This document shows, piece after piece, positions 25,307-34,389 of a DNA stretch of 50,426 nucleotides. Every line of letters starts with the position of its first letter. Position 1 is the first letter of the stretch. Below the pieces are notes generated by a model. It saw only the letters and a program-made list of their open reading frames with translations, did not search any database and was not told the origin of the DNA. A program made the position numbers and the translations under genes. Source of the DNA: Campylobacterales bacterium (GTDB lineage: Bacteria; Campylobacterota; Campylobacteria; Campylobacterales; QNZT01); assembly GCA_024278835.1 (NCBI GenBank), contig JAJRSK010000016.1, positions 1 through 50,426 of the forward strand. The letters are read 5' to 3'.

Positions 25307-25761
25307 AAACACTTTTTAAAAAATTGATGCTAACAGATGAAAACAAAGCTTCCATATTTTTACGCCTAAGCTTTGCTATCATGATGATACCTCATGGTGC
25401 GGGAAAACTCTTTGGGATTTGGGGCGGTCATGGATTTACCAATACCATGCATCACTTTACTGAAAATATGGGTATTCCTTATCTCTTTGCTTTTATAGCG
25501 ATACTTATCGAGTTTTTCTCAGCCATTTTTATACTCATAGGATTTCAAACACGCATCAATGCACTTCTTTTAGCTTCGCTTATGAGTGTAGCGGGAGCAT
25601 TTCATCTTAAAAATGGTTTTTTCATGAATTGGTTTGGACAAAAGTCTGGTGAAGGATTTGAGTTTCATATCTTAGCCATAGGGATGATGCTAGCCCTTGC
25701 CATCTTAGGTGGAGGGAAATACTCTCTTGACAATAAAATAAACACAAAGGATAACAGATGA
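25303..25761 (+). CDS. DoxX-family membrane protein
   Basis: This 152-residue protein has four membrane helices with the DoxX signature LRLSFAIMMIPHGAGKLFG near the N-terminus, GIPYLFAFIAILIEFFSAIFILIGF in the middle, and HLKNGFFMNWFGQKSGEGFEFHIL. DoxX proteins are linked to quinone or thiosulfate redox reactions. It overlaps both neighbours by 4 bp (ATGA), so translation is tightly coupled within the AhpD-DoxX-azoreductase unit. Confidence 0.9.
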   Translation: MKTLFKKLMLTDENKASIFLRLSFAIMMIPHGAGKLFGIWGGHGFTNTMHHFTENMGIPYLFAFIAILIEFFSAIFILIGFQTRINALLLASLMSVAGAFHLKNGFFMNWFGQKSGEGFEFHILAIGMMLALAILGGGKYSLDNKINTKDNR

Positions 25762-26345
25762 GAAAATTACTTAGAATTGACACAAGCCCAAGAAAAGAAG
25801 ATTCACACTCAAGAGACTTAGCCAACAGAGTAGAAGAAAAATGCAAAGCAACACATCCTGATATGGACATCACATATCTTGATTTAAGCCAGATAAAATT
25901 GCCCCATATCACCCAAGCTTACATCGAAGCAACCTTCATTCCTAAAGAAGAAAGAAGCTCTGAGATGCATAGTACCCTTGCCTTGGCTGATAAATTTATT
26001 GCTGATATACAAAGTGCGGATACGGTACTTATCAGTGTTCCTATGTATAATTTCAACATCCCTTCCGCGCTCAAAGCCTACATCGACTATATCTCTAGAA
26101 TGGGGGAGACATTTCTCATGGATGAACATGGTGCGAGTGGTTTACTTACAGGGAAAAAGCTCATCATCACCGCAGCATATGGAGCAGATTTTTCACAGAT
26201 GAAGGCAATGGACTTTGTGGAGCCTTATCTAAAAAGTATGTTTGGGTTTTTAGGATTTGAGGATATCACTTACAAAGTTATCCAAGGAACTTCTATGTTG
26301 GCACCAGCAGTACTGCAGGCTAAGAAAGAAGCATTATTTGACTAG
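25758..26345 (+). CDS. FMN-dependent NADH azoreductase
   Basis: These 195 residues match AzoR-type flavoproteins: RIDTSPRKEDSHSRDLANRVEE at the N-terminus (phosphate loop of FMN), VLISVPMYNFNIPSALKAYIDYISRMGETF (AzoR signature MYNFNIPSALK) and LIITAAYGADF. It reduces quinones or azo compounds with NADH in the cytoplasm and is commonly part of electrophile-stress responses. It is the third gene of the overlapping operon and the likely endpoint of the regulation by the AraC protein. Confidence 0.9.
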   Translation: MRKLLRIDTSPRKEDSHSRDLANRVEEKCKATHPDMDITYLDLSQIKLPHITQAYIEATFIPKEERSSEMHSTLALADKFIADIQSADTVLISVPMYNFNIPSALKAYIDYISRMGETFLMDEHGASGLLTGKKLIITAAYGADFSQMKAMDFVEPYLKSMFGFLGFEDITYKVIQGTSMLAPAVLQAKKEALFD

Positions 26346-26436
26346 TCATGGGAGTTTAGTTTAACTTTTTTACACAAAAGTTAAACTTTATTGCACTTGT
26401 GCCGATATAGAAGTAACCCTAAATCAAAAGGCTTAT

Positions 26437-26547
26437 CATGACACGACACACAAGCGCAGAATATAAAGTCCTCTTCCAAAAAAAATATATCGTTGCAGAA
26501 TTAGCAGGTCTTATCCTTTTTATCGGTGCTATCATCAAGCAAATGTG
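26437..26547 (+). CDS. Possible small ORF opposite the kinase gene end
   Basis: A 36-residue frame (MTRHTSAEYKVLFQKKYIVAELAGLILFIGAIIKQM) with AAAAGG before its ATG has a plausible C-terminal hydrophobic segment. Its start lies in TATCATGACA, a variant of the window palindrome. Its last 47 bases run antisense to the 3' end of the kinase gene, so it may be the head of a truncated gene. No homologue is known to me. Confidence 0.25.
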
Positions 26548-27910
26548 AAATATCAAAACCAAATGTCGAGCCAACATTGGGTTCGCTTTGTATATCTAAA
26601 GTAGCATTGTGAAGTTTGAGTATATACTTCACGATATAAAGCCCCACGCCAATAGAGTTATCCCAAGAGAGAGAATCAACACGGAAGAAGCGCTTGGTGA
26701 TATTTTGCATATCCTCTACTGATATACCAATACCCTGATCTATTACTTCTAACTTTCCATCTTTCATTCTCACCGTCACCGCATCTTCAGAGTATTTGAG
26801 CGCATTTTCTATAAGGTTTGTGAGAAGATTGTCAAACATCCCTCTATCTGCCTTTATCATGATAGGCTCTACCTCCAAGATAATTTCACGATTTGCATAC
26901 TTTTGCAAGATTGTCTCTCTCACCTCTTCAAGCAAAGTCACGAGATTAAAAGTAGAGAACTCTGGCACAAAACTATCATTGTCCAACTTTATCGCTAGAG
27001 AGAGTCTATCTATCATGATAGTAATCTTTTGTGCATTTTTAGTCACTTTATCCAAGAACCTATCTCGTACCTGAGGGCTCAAATCTCTATCTTCTTTGAC
27101 CGTCTGTGTATAGCCCATGATAGCCGCGACAGGGTTTTTAAACTCATGTGATATAGCAGAGATAATGTCACCCTGTTTTTTACTCAGGAGTTTGAGATTT
27201 TTGGTATATTTTGCCTTTTGGCGATCTCTTTTTTCTAGCTTTTTAGAAACCTTATCTATCTGCTTGGAGATAGTTTCAAACTCCTTACAACAACTCACCC
27301 CATCAAAATCTACATCATAATTTTTATTGAGCAAGTTTTCTAAAGAGACTTTTATCCGTTTTAAATCATTTGTAATCTTCTGATTTATCCGTAAAGCCAA
27401 CCAAAATGCAACCGCCATCGCCAAAGCAAACAATACCATCGCTTTAAGCCAAAACTTGAAAAACTTTGCCTGTATACTATCAAGCGCATACGCCATACGC
27501 ACAAATCCCTTTTTTGTACGCTTTGCCACATACAAAAAGTCTCTCTCCACACTCTCAGAGTAGCGCACACTTGAGCCGATACTACCCATCAGAGCTTGTG
27601 CAATTTCGGGACGATTGAGGTGATTTTCCATCCCCTCTACATCACGATTGCTCTCATACTCCACGACACCCTCGCTATTGATGATGGTGACACGAACTCC
27701 CGTCTTCTCTTTTATCTGCTGTACGATGTCATTGATATTTTCATCTGTGCCTTCAATACTAAAGAGATCTATCATATTGATAAGCATCGTTTTATGATTG
27801 TTTATCTCTATCTTTTTTAGTAAAAAATAACCAGAAAAAGCTGTCACCAACAGTGTTAAAAAAAAGAGGACAAAAAAATTACGAAAATAGAGTTGATCGA
27901 GTCTTAGCAT
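26501..27910 (-). CDS. phoR: Sensor histidine kinase of the phosphate system
   Basis: This 469-residue kinase has TM1 (about 12-32), an extracytoplasmic loop of about 120 residues, TM2 (about 154-174), a HAMP-like linker and coiled coil (about 175-245), and a HisKA domain with the phosphorylated His255 in SHEFKNP. The HATPase_c domain follows: N-box NLIENALKYSEDA, G1 DQGIGIS, and G2 VGLGLYIV-like GVGLYIVKYI. The sensing of phosphate is inferred from the adjacent pstB-phoU-response regulator genes; Campylobacter calls this pair PhosS/PhosR. The gene overlaps the regulator by 7 bp. Confidence 0.88.
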   Translation of the reverse strand: MLRLDQLYFRNFFVLFFLTLLVTAFSGYFLLKKIEINNHKTMLINMIDLFSIEGTDENINDIVQQIKEKTGVRVTIINSEGVVEYESNRDVEGMENHLNRPEIAQALMGSIGSSVRYSESVERDFLYVAKRTKKGFVRMAYALDSIQAKFFKFWLKAMVLFALAMAVAFWLALRINQKITNDLKRIKVSLENLLNKNYDVDFDGVSCCKEFETISKQIDKVSKKLEKRDRQKAKYTKNLKLLSKKQGDIISAISHEFKNPVAAIMGYTQTVKEDRDLSPQVRDRFLDKVTKNAQKITIMIDRLSLAIKLDNDSFVPEFSTFNLVTLLEEVRETILQKYANREIILEVEPIMIKADRGMFDNLLTNLIENALKYSEDAVTVRMKDGKLEVIDQGIGISVEDMQNITKRFFRVDSLSWDNSIGVGLYIVKYILKLHNATLDIQSEPNVGSTFGFDISHLLDDSTDKKDKTC

Positions 27911-28575
27911 AGCTTGTATCCTATACCTCTTATGGCTTGGATGTACTCTTTATCTTTGTTGGGGTCTATCTTTTTTTTGAGGCGATTTATCGTGACATTG
28001 ACTGTCTTTTCTTGCTTAAACTCTTCATCTTTCCAGACCTCTTCAAGAAGTTGGTCACGGTTTAGTACGATATGCTTATTTTCCATAAAAAAGCTAAGTA
28101 AGTCAAACTCTAGTTTACTCAGTGATACTTCCTCACCAGCGACATAAGCACGTCTCTCATCCAAATCTATCATGATGTCTTTATAGATACATTTTCCCTC
28201 ATCAACTTTTTGAGTACGACGAAGCATGGATTTGACACGTAAAACGAGTTCATTCATATTGAAAGGTTTAGTCAGATAGTCATCTCCTCCTCGTAAAAAT
28301 CCCTCTTCTATATCAGAATCTTGATTCTTAGCACTCACAAAAATCACAGGAATCTTATATCCATCTGAGCGTAACTTCTTGACAAATTCACTCCCCTCCA
28401 CACCCGGAAGATTTCTATCCACGATGAGTAAATCCACATCCTCTTCTAGTAGTAACTCTTCTACATGTTTCGTTGAGAGAAATCCTGTCACTTCATACCC
28501 CTCTTTTCCCAAGCGGTATTCACTAAGTTCTAGCAAATCCTCTTCATCTTCGATGAGTACGATGTGTGCATTCAC
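27904..28575 (-). CDS. phoB: OmpR/PhoB-type response regulator
   Basis: These 223 residues form a receiver domain (acidic pair in IEDEEDL, phospho-acceptor Asp53 in IVDRNLPG, Lys in TKPF) and a winged-helix DNA-binding domain (LSKLEFDLLSFFMENKHIVLNRDQLLEEVW...TVNVTINRLKKKIDP...IRGIGYKLC). By position it is the phosphate regulator (PhoB/PhosR) and probably binds the TGTAAYCR direct repeats before pstS, pstC, pstB and the porin gene. It overlaps phoU by 4 bp and the kinase by 7 bp. Confidence 0.88.
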   Translation of the reverse strand: MNAHIVLIEDEEDLLELSEYRLGKEGYEVTGFLSTKHVEELLLEEDVDLLIVDRNLPGVEGSEFVKKLRSDGYKIPVIFVSAKNQDSDIEEGFLRGGDDYLTKPFNMNELVLRVKSMLRRTQKVDEGKCIYKDIMIDLDERRAYVAGEEVSLSKLEFDLLSFFMENKHIVLNRDQLLEEVWKDEEFKQEKTVNVTINRLKKKIDPNKDKEYIQAIRGIGYKLC

Positions 28576-29237
28576 AGCTTTAACTTTCCACCTTTTTGGG
28601 CAAAGTAGGCAAGCTTTACGATGTTGAGACTTCTATCAGAGATACGTTCTACCTTTCTCATCGTTTTATGAAAGTAGATAAAATCCCTCGCACTCTCAGG
28701 CGTGATACAAATCTCTTGGACGATATTTTGCTCAAGAATCGAGTAGATATCATCACACTTACTCACCTCAACATTGACCACCCTATAGATATTTTCCAAG
28801 CTCTCTTCACTCTCAGCTTCTATAGCATCTACCGCCGCTTTAAGTGACTTGTAGGTACTTTGGTTAAATGAAAGCGTATCCTCTTTAAGTCCTTCTATCT
28901 CAAAATCCCCTGAGATACTCATCTTCACATTTTTAGCATAGGTACGCACATAGTCTGATATACGTGTCAACTCACTAGCAATCTTCAGATGCGCGATAAC
29001 CACGCGTAAGTCTTTAGCTTCTGGTGAGAAAAGTGCTAACGTTTTGATGATTTCATTATCTATCTTGTTATTTCGATCATGCGCGTCTTTGAGCATTGCC
29101 CTAGCTTTTGTTGCTTTTTCAACATCCGAATTTTCAAATGCTTCTATACTCACACCATACGCCGTTAATATATCATCAGCAAGGTCAAAAACCCGTTTTC
29201 TCGACTTCTCTAATATCTCTTTATAGTTTTGTAGCAT
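28572..29237 (-). CDS. phoU: Phosphate signalling protein PhoU
   Basis: The 221 residues form two three-helix bundles with the conserved acidic/metal-binding helices of PhoU: ALFSPEAKDLRVVIAHLKIASELTRISDYVRTYAK in the first and VVNVEVSKCDDIYSIL...IYFHKTMRKVERISDRSLNI in the second. It links Pst transporter state to the kinase. It sits directly between pstB (1-bp overlap of stop and start) and the response regulator. Confidence 0.92.
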   Translation of the reverse strand: MLQNYKEILEKSRKRVFDLADDILTAYGVSIEAFENSDVEKATKARAMLKDAHDRNNKIDNEIIKTLALFSPEAKDLRVVIAHLKIASELTRISDYVRTYAKNVKMSISGDFEIEGLKEDTLSFNQSTYKSLKAAVDAIEAESEESLENIYRVVNVEVSKCDDIYSILEQNIVQEICITPESARDFIYFHKTMRKVERISDRSLNIVKLAYFAQKGGKLKL

Positions 29238-30028
29238 TATCTAAATCTCCCTGTGACATAATCTTCTGTTAGTTTCTCTGAAGGGTTTAAAAAAATTCTA
29301 TCTGTTTTATTATACTCTATCAACTCACCCAAGTACATAAAAGCCGTATAATCACTCAAACGACTCGCTTGTTGCATATTGTGCGTAACAATGACGATAG
29401 AGAGCTCTTTTTTCAGTTCACTCACCAACTCTTCAATCGCCCCAGTAGAGATGGGATCCAGCGCAGAAGTCGGCTCATCAAGTAGCAATACCTCCGGACG
29501 AAGTGCCACCGCTCTAGCGATACACAGACGCTGTTGCTGTCCACCTGAGAGTCCCATCGCCGAATCTTTGAGTCTATCCTTGGCTTCATCCCAGATAGCT
29601 GCACCTTTTAAGGCATCGGTCACTTTCTCTTCTAGTATCGTCTTGTCCTTTATCCCTGCTAGTTTCAAGCCATACGCGACATTGTCAAAGATACTCATCG
29701 GAAAAGGTGTCGGCTTTTGAAAAATCATCCCTACACGCTGACGAAGCTTGATAAATTCATTCTCTTTTTTGAGTGTGAGGATATCATGATAGCTCTCATC
29801 CTCTAAATCTAAAAGATTGACTTCTCCTTTATACTCATTACCCGGATACAAATCATGCATACGATTAAGCGCACGAAGAAGCGTTGATTTACCACAGCCA
29901 GAAGGTCCTATCATCGCGGTAATTTTGTTTTTATATATCGGTAGATTCACAGATTTTATCGTCGCACTCGGCGCGCCCTTGTACTTAAATGAAAAATCTT
30001 TGATATCCATGATGATTTCTTTTGCCAT
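29237..30028 (-). CDS. pstB: Phosphate ABC transporter ATPase PstB
   Basis: The 263 residues have the Walker [10 protein letters not shown] at 41-49, [15 protein letters not shown] (PstB-specific), the LSGGQQQR signature at 160-167 and Walker B LLLDEP at 181-186. It powers phosphate uptake. Between 73 and 95 it carries a longer loop than E. coli PstB ([18 protein letters not shown]), which includes a TATCATGATA copy read as Tyr-His-Asp. It is the first gene of its own Pho-box promoter and is separated from pstSCA by the opposite-strand hrpB gene. Confidence 0.95.
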   Translation of the reverse strand: MAKEIIMDIKDFSFKYKGAPSATIKSVNLPIYKNKITAMIGPSGCGKSTLLRALNRMHDLYPGNEYKGEVNLLDLEDESYHDILTLKKENEFIKLRQRVGMIFQKPTPFPMSIFDNVAYGLKLAGIKDKTILEEKVTDALKGAAIWDEAKDRLKDSAMGLSGGQQQRLCIARAVALRPEVLLLDEPTSALDPISTGAIEELVSELKKELSIVIVTHNMQQASRLSDYTAFMYLGELIEYNKTDRIFLNPSEKLTEDYVTGRFR

Positions 30029-30072
30029 AAAATCCTATCCCTTTGAGATGTTTGGGATATCATAACTTTTTT

Positions 30073-30091
30073 CGATTACAATATGATTACA
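30073..30091 (-). promoter_or_regulatory. Pho box of the pstB-phoU-regulator-kinase operon
   Basis: In pstB sense the repeat reads TGTAATCA and TGTAATCG, 11 bp apart, then 8 nt to a -10-like TATGAT, then the pstB start 44 bases past the box. It also lies upstream of the divergent hrpB gene. Confidence 0.75.
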
Positions 30092-30141
30092 ACTTGATAT
30101 TTTGCATTACAAATTTTACAAAAAATAGCTATACTCCTATC

Positions 30142-32643
30142 ATGATAACCCTACCCATCACCCACATCCTACCCCAACTAAAAGAGAAGCTTCAAACCCA
30201 CAATCAACTCATCCTACAAGCCCCACCAGGAGCAGGAAAAACAACAGCTTTACCCCTATCCTTACTAGATGAACCTTGGCTAAGGGATAAGAAAATCATC
30301 ATCCTAGAACCACGGCGTTTGGCGGTGCGTGCTTCGGCTTATCGTATGGCAGAGATGTTGGGTGAAAAAGTAGGAGAGCGTATAGGCTATCAGGTCAAGA
30401 TGGATTCTAAACAGAGCAAAAAAACCCAGCTGCTCATCGTCACAGAAGGGATACTCACGCGAAAACTCCAACATGACCCTAGCCTAGAAGATGTAGCACT
30501 CATCATCTTTGATGAGTTTCATGAGCGCTCCTTACACGCTGATCTCTCTTTGGCATTAGCCTTAGAATCACAATCGGTTTTGCGTGAGGATTTAAAACTG
30601 CTCATCATGTCTGCCACACTCAACACCTCCGCCTTACACGCACTTTTGCCTGATGCACCATTACTTACTAGTGAGGGGAGAAGCTTCCCTATAGAGCGTA
30701 TCTATCTTGATAGCAAGAGCAAAGAACCTAGTAAAAAAGAGCTACCTTTTTACCTGCATCAACGCCTTCTAAAGATTCTTGAAACAAGCACTGCTAACAT
30801 ACTAGTATTTCTCTCAGGCGTTAGGGAGATAAAAACCGTAGAGCGCCTACTCAAAGAGAGTAATCTCAAAGGGCAGGCTGGCGCGCTCATCATAAGCCCA
30901 CTCTATGGAAACCTCAGCAAAGAGCAACAAGACCGCGCCATACAATCCCCCAAAGATGGACAAAGAAAAGTAGTCCTAAGCACCAACATCGCACAGACCT
31001 CTTTGACCATCGAGGGCATCGGCATCGTAGTAGATTCAGGCATACACAATGTCTCACTATTCAATCCTTTTACGGGCATGAATAGGCTAGAGCGCCGTTT
31101 TATCTCACAAGATGCTTCCACCCAAAGAGCGGGGCGTGCTGGACGACTTTTTGCTGGAACCTGTTACCATCTTTGGCACAAATCAAAAATCTTACAAGAG
31201 CACGACACTCCAGAGATCCTACAAGCCGACCTCACCCAACTACTCCTAGATCTAGCACTCTGGGGCGATAGCAATCCCGACAACTACGCATGGATAGACA
31301 CCCCACCAATCACCGCCATCAGCCATGCCAAAAAGCTACTTTTTCAGCTAGGCGCACTAGATGAAGAGGATAAAGCCACCCCACATGCCACAGCGATGAG
31401 TCACTTTGGGATGCACCCGCGCTTGGCACATATGATGATAAAAGCCAAAGAGTTAGACCTTGGCTATGAAGCCTCTCTCTTGGCAGTACTGATAAATGAA
31501 AAAGATATCTTTCAAAACAGCTATGCCTCTAGCGATATCAAAGAGCGCGTCCTCACCCTGCACGACGTAGCACAAAAAAAAGCTATCAATCAAAAATTTG
31601 TCGATATCAAACAGTGTCACTATCTGCTTAAAAATGCCAAACACATCGAACCTCTCACCAAAAAGCAGATAGAGTCCAATGCCCTTGGTTTTCTACTAGC
31701 CTTTGCCTATCCAGAACGCATCGCTAAAATCCGTCAAGCCCGTGCTGGAACCTACCTCCTAGCCAATGGCAAAGGTGCAGCACTCAACACCCAAGATACA
31801 CTCTTTGGCTCACCCTTTTTAATTCTTTGTGATGTAGACGCAAACAAAACAAATGCCACGATTTACAAAGCCATCGCCATCAACAAACAGGAGATAAAAG
31901 AGCATCTCCCCCACCTCATCACAAAGGGAGAAACGGCAATTTGGAATGATGAAGCACAAAGAGTAGAACTAAGATATAGTGAAAAGATAGGCAGTATCAC
32001 CCTCACCCAAAAGCAACTCACACAAAGCAATAATCCAGAGATAAGCGAAGTACTCTTAGAGGAGCTAGAAGAGGCAGGGCTAGAGGTACTCAACTGGGAC
32101 AAAGAGACAGCCCAACTTCGCCAAAGGGTCAACTTCCTAAACCACCATGGCTTTGCCTTTCCCAACTTATCAGATACCTATTTGAGAGAAAATCTACAAG
32201 AGTGGTTAAGCCCTTATATCACAGGAATGAGCTCTTTTAGAGAGTTAAAAAGTCTCAAACTCCACCCTATCATGATAGGACAACTCAGCTACCAACAGAT
32301 CCAAATCCTAGACAAACAAGCCCCTAGCAAACTCAAAGTCGCCTCAGACTCTCTTATCACCATAGACTACAAAGACCCCAAGCAACCCATCTTGGCTGTA
32401 CGCCTTCAAGAGATGTTTGGCACAGCACAATCACCAAGTATCCTAGAGGGAAAAGTCCCTCTCATGTTACACCTGCTCTCCCCTGCTTCACGCCCTATGC
32501 AAATGACAAAAGATTTAAAAAGCTTTTGGGAAAACACCTATGCAGATGTCAGAAAAGAGCTAAGAGGAAAATACAAAAAACACTATTGGCCCGAAAATCC
32601 GCTAGAGGCAGAGGCGACATCAAGGACGAAGAAGAGGATGTAA
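30142..32643 (+). CDS. hrpB: ATP-dependent RNA helicase HrpB
   Basis: This 833-residue DEAH-type helicase has Walker A APPGAGKTTALP (about 27-38), LEPRRLAVRASAYRMAEMLGE (motif Ia), DEFHERSLHADL (motif II, 124-135), MSATLNT (motif III), STNIAQTSLTIEGI and QRAGRAGRL (motif VI), then the HrpB C-terminal domain ending in the ALQLMRPAQMT-like region. The start is put at 30142 because the sequence upstream is a Pho box and promoter; the ATG lies inside TATCATGATA. A -10-like TATACT ends 6 nt before it, and no ribosome site is visible, so the transcript may be leaderless. The cellular role of HrpB is not settled. Confidence 0.92.
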   Translation: MITLPITHILPQLKEKLQTHNQLILQAPPGAGKTTALPLSLLDEPWLRDKKIIILEPRRLAVRASAYRMAEMLGEKVGERIGYQVKMDSKQSKKTQLLIVTEGILTRKLQHDPSLEDVALIIFDEFHERSLHADLSLALALESQSVLREDLKLLIMSATLNTSALHALLPDAPLLTSEGRSFPIERIYLDSKSKEPSKKELPFYLHQRLLKILETSTANILVFLSGVREIKTVERLLKESNLKGQAGALIISPLYGNLSKEQQDRAIQSPKDGQRKVVLSTNIAQTSLTIEGIGIVVDSGIHNVSLFNPFTGMNRLERRFISQDASTQRAGRAGRLFAGTCYHLWHKSKILQEHDTPEILQADLTQLLLDLALWGDSNPDNYAWIDTPPITAISHAKKLLFQLGALDEEDKATPHATAMSHFGMHPRLAHMMIKAKELDLGYEASLLAVLINEKDIFQNSYASSDIKERVLTLHDVAQKKAINQKFVDIKQCHYLLKNAKHIEPLTKKQIESNALGFLLAFAYPERIAKIRQARAGTYLLANGKGAALNTQDTLFGSPFLILCDVDANKTNATIYKAIAINKQEIKEHLPHLITKGETAIWNDEAQRVELRYSEKIGSITLTQKQLTQSNNPEISEVLLEELEEAGLEVLNWDKETAQLRQRVNFLNHHGFAFPNLSDTYLRENLQEWLSPYITGMSSFRELKSLKLHPIMIGQLSYQQIQILDKQAPSKLKVASDSLITIDYKDPKQPILAVRLQEMFGTAQSPSILEGKVPLMLHLLSPASRPMQMTKDLKSFWENTYADVRKELRGKYKKHYWPENPLEAEATSRTKKRM

Positions 32644-32652
32644 TTAAAAATC

Positions 32653-33462
32653 CTACCCCTTATCCCGTGTCATAAATCTTCCCATCAAGTTTATAAAAAG
32701 CACAATCATAGTCAGCACAAATGCCGCAGCCCAAGCCAAGTCTCTACTCTCTGCATCGGGATAGTTTGCCAGATTGTAGATACTCACGGTGAGTGAAGGA
32801 AACTGGTCATTCATATTCATCGTAAAGTAGGCATTGTTTGCCGAAGTAAAAAGCAGTGGTGCTGTCTCACCGATGATTCTAGCAAAGGCGAGTAAGATAC
32901 CTGTCGTGATACCTACCTTGGCTGCTTTTAAGACTATTTGCAAGATGATTTTGTGTTTACTGCCCCCTAGTGCAATGCCAGCTTCTCGAAGCTCTTGAGG
33001 CACTAGTGAGAGCATATTGTCCGTTGTGGAGATGATGATAGGAATCATCATGATAGAGAGTGCCACCGACCCTGCCCAGCCACTATAGTGATTGAATGGG
33101 TCTACAAAAAGTGCATAGACAAATACCCCGATAACGATAGAGGGAGCGCTCATCATGATATCACTGAGATTTCTGATGATAGTTGCAAGTGTGCTATCAT
33201 TGCTGTACTCGCGCAGGTATATACCTGCCATCATCCCTAGAGGTACACCAATTGCTGTTGCGATGAGAGCCATCGTAAACTGCCCGACTAAAAGGTTTCG
33301 TATCCCACCCTCAACCATATCATGAACAAACATCGAAAAGTGAAAACTACTCAAGCCCTTCATCGTCAAAGTAGCCAATATCCAAAATAAAAAAGTCATA
33401 CCCAATACTGCAGAGAGTGTAGCTAGTATCATGATGACTTTATTTAAAATAAGTCTATTCAT
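32653..33462 (-). CDS. pstA: Phosphate ABC transporter permease PstA
   Basis: These 269 residues have six membrane helices and the ABC permease (EAA) loop ELREAGIALGGSKHKIILQIVL. Typical PstA sequences include IYLREYS, PSIVIGVFVYALFV and RIIGETAPLLFTSANN. With PstC it forms the inner-membrane phosphate channel. It starts 4 bp inside the pstC end (33459-33462) and ends 10 bp from the converging hrpB gene. Confidence 0.95.
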   Translation of the reverse strand: MNRLILNKVIMILATLSAVLGMTFLFWILATLTMKGLSSFHFSMFVHDMVEGGIRNLLVGQFTMALIATAIGVPLGMMAGIYLREYSNDSTLATIIRNLSDIMMSAPSIVIGVFVYALFVDPFNHYSGWAGSVALSIMMIPIIISTTDNMLSLVPQELREAGIALGGSKHKIILQIVLKAAKVGITTGILLAFARIIGETAPLLFTSANNAYFTMNMNDQFPSLTVSIYNLANYPDAESRDLAWAAAFVLTMIVLFINLMGRFMTRDKG

Positions 33463-34310
33463 CTTTTCTTTCCTAAAAAGTAAAATTTGGCTATAGAAAT
33501 GATGATAAAACTCACAATAAACAACACCAATGCCAAGTAGAACATGGAACTCAGCTCCAAATCCTCAGCCTCTGCAAAGTTATTTGCCAACAGTACCGGT
33601 ATCGAAGTGGTTGCATCGGTAATTTTAGAAGGGATTTGCATCACAGAACCTATCAAAAATGCCACCGCCATCGTCTCACCAAGAGCCCGTCCAAGGGCAA
33701 GAATGATAGAACCGATGATACCCGTCTTAGCATAAGGCATCACGATATCCTTCACCACCTCAAACTTTGTCGCACCCATCGTATAGGCACTCTCTTTTAA
33801 AATATCAGGGGTGGTATTCATACTATCTTTAGTGATAGCAGACATAAAAGGGATTATCATGATAGCAAGCACCAAACCAGCGGTGAGTAACCCCATCCCA
33901 CTGCCTCCTGCAAACTGCTGAACAATAGGGGCAAAGTAAAAAAGCCCCCACATCCCATAGATGATACTAGGAATCGCAGCTAAAAGTTCGATAGAGATAG
34001 AGACAGGTTTGACCATAAAATCAGGAGCAACCTCTGTCAAAAAGATAGCAATCCCCATCGCGATAGGTGTCGCCACTAGCATCGCTATAAGTGTCGCATA
34101 GAGTGTCCCTACTATCGGCACTAAAGCACCAAAAACACCCCCTTCATCATCTTCTCCCACTTCCCAGACATTTTCTACCAAAAACCCCAAACCAAACTCT
34201 GATATAGAATACTTAGAGTAGAGAAAAAGGGTGATAAAAATACCTAAAAGAAGGAAGAACGAGAGTGTCGCTGAGAAAAAGGAGAAATTTCTAAACAGCC
34301 TTGCACCCAT
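33459..34310 (-). CDS. pstC: Phosphate ABC transporter permease PstC
   Basis: These 283 residues have six membrane helices, LGIFITLFLYSKYSISEFG in the first, PSIIYGMWGLFYFAPIV, and the EAA loop LKESAYTMGATKFEVVKDIVMPYAKTGIIGSIILALGRALGETMAV. It is the PstA partner. Its own Pho box lies 42 bases upstream of the start, in addition to the one before pstS. One TATCATGATA copy encodes Ile-Met-Ile in a membrane helix. Confidence 0.95.
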   Translation of the reverse strand: MGARLFRNFSFFSATLSFFLLLGIFITLFLYSKYSISEFGLGFLVENVWEVGEDDEGGVFGALVPIVGTLYATLIAMLVATPIAMGIAIFLTEVAPDFMVKPVSISIELLAAIPSIIYGMWGLFYFAPIVQQFAGGSGMGLLTAGLVLAIMIIPFMSAITKDSMNTTPDILKESAYTMGATKFEVVKDIVMPYAKTGIIGSIILALGRALGETMAVAFLIGSVMQIPSKITDATTSIPVLLANNFAEAEDLELSSMFYLALVLFIVSFIIISIAKFYFLGKKR

Positions 34311-34352
34311 CTTTATAACCTTGTTTTTTATTTATTGGATAATAACTTATTT

Positions 34353-34371
34353 CGGTTACAAAATGGTTACA
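34353..34371 (-). promoter_or_regulatory. Pho box of pstC-pstA
   Basis: In pstC sense, TGTAACCA and TGTAACCG start 11 bp apart, 8 nt before a -10-like TATTAT. It lies between pstS and pstC, so the permease genes have their own phosphate-controlled promoter. Confidence 0.72.
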
Positions 34372-34389
34372 AGCAAGTCTCACTTGAGA

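Noticed and set aside
29379-29720. 113-residue plus-strand ORF within pstB
   Set aside because: It is a Ser-rich antisense shadow of a highly conserved ATPase gene.
30043-30141. N-terminal extension of HrpB to 30043
   Set aside because: The extra residues do not look like protein of the family and would cover the Pho box and promoter.
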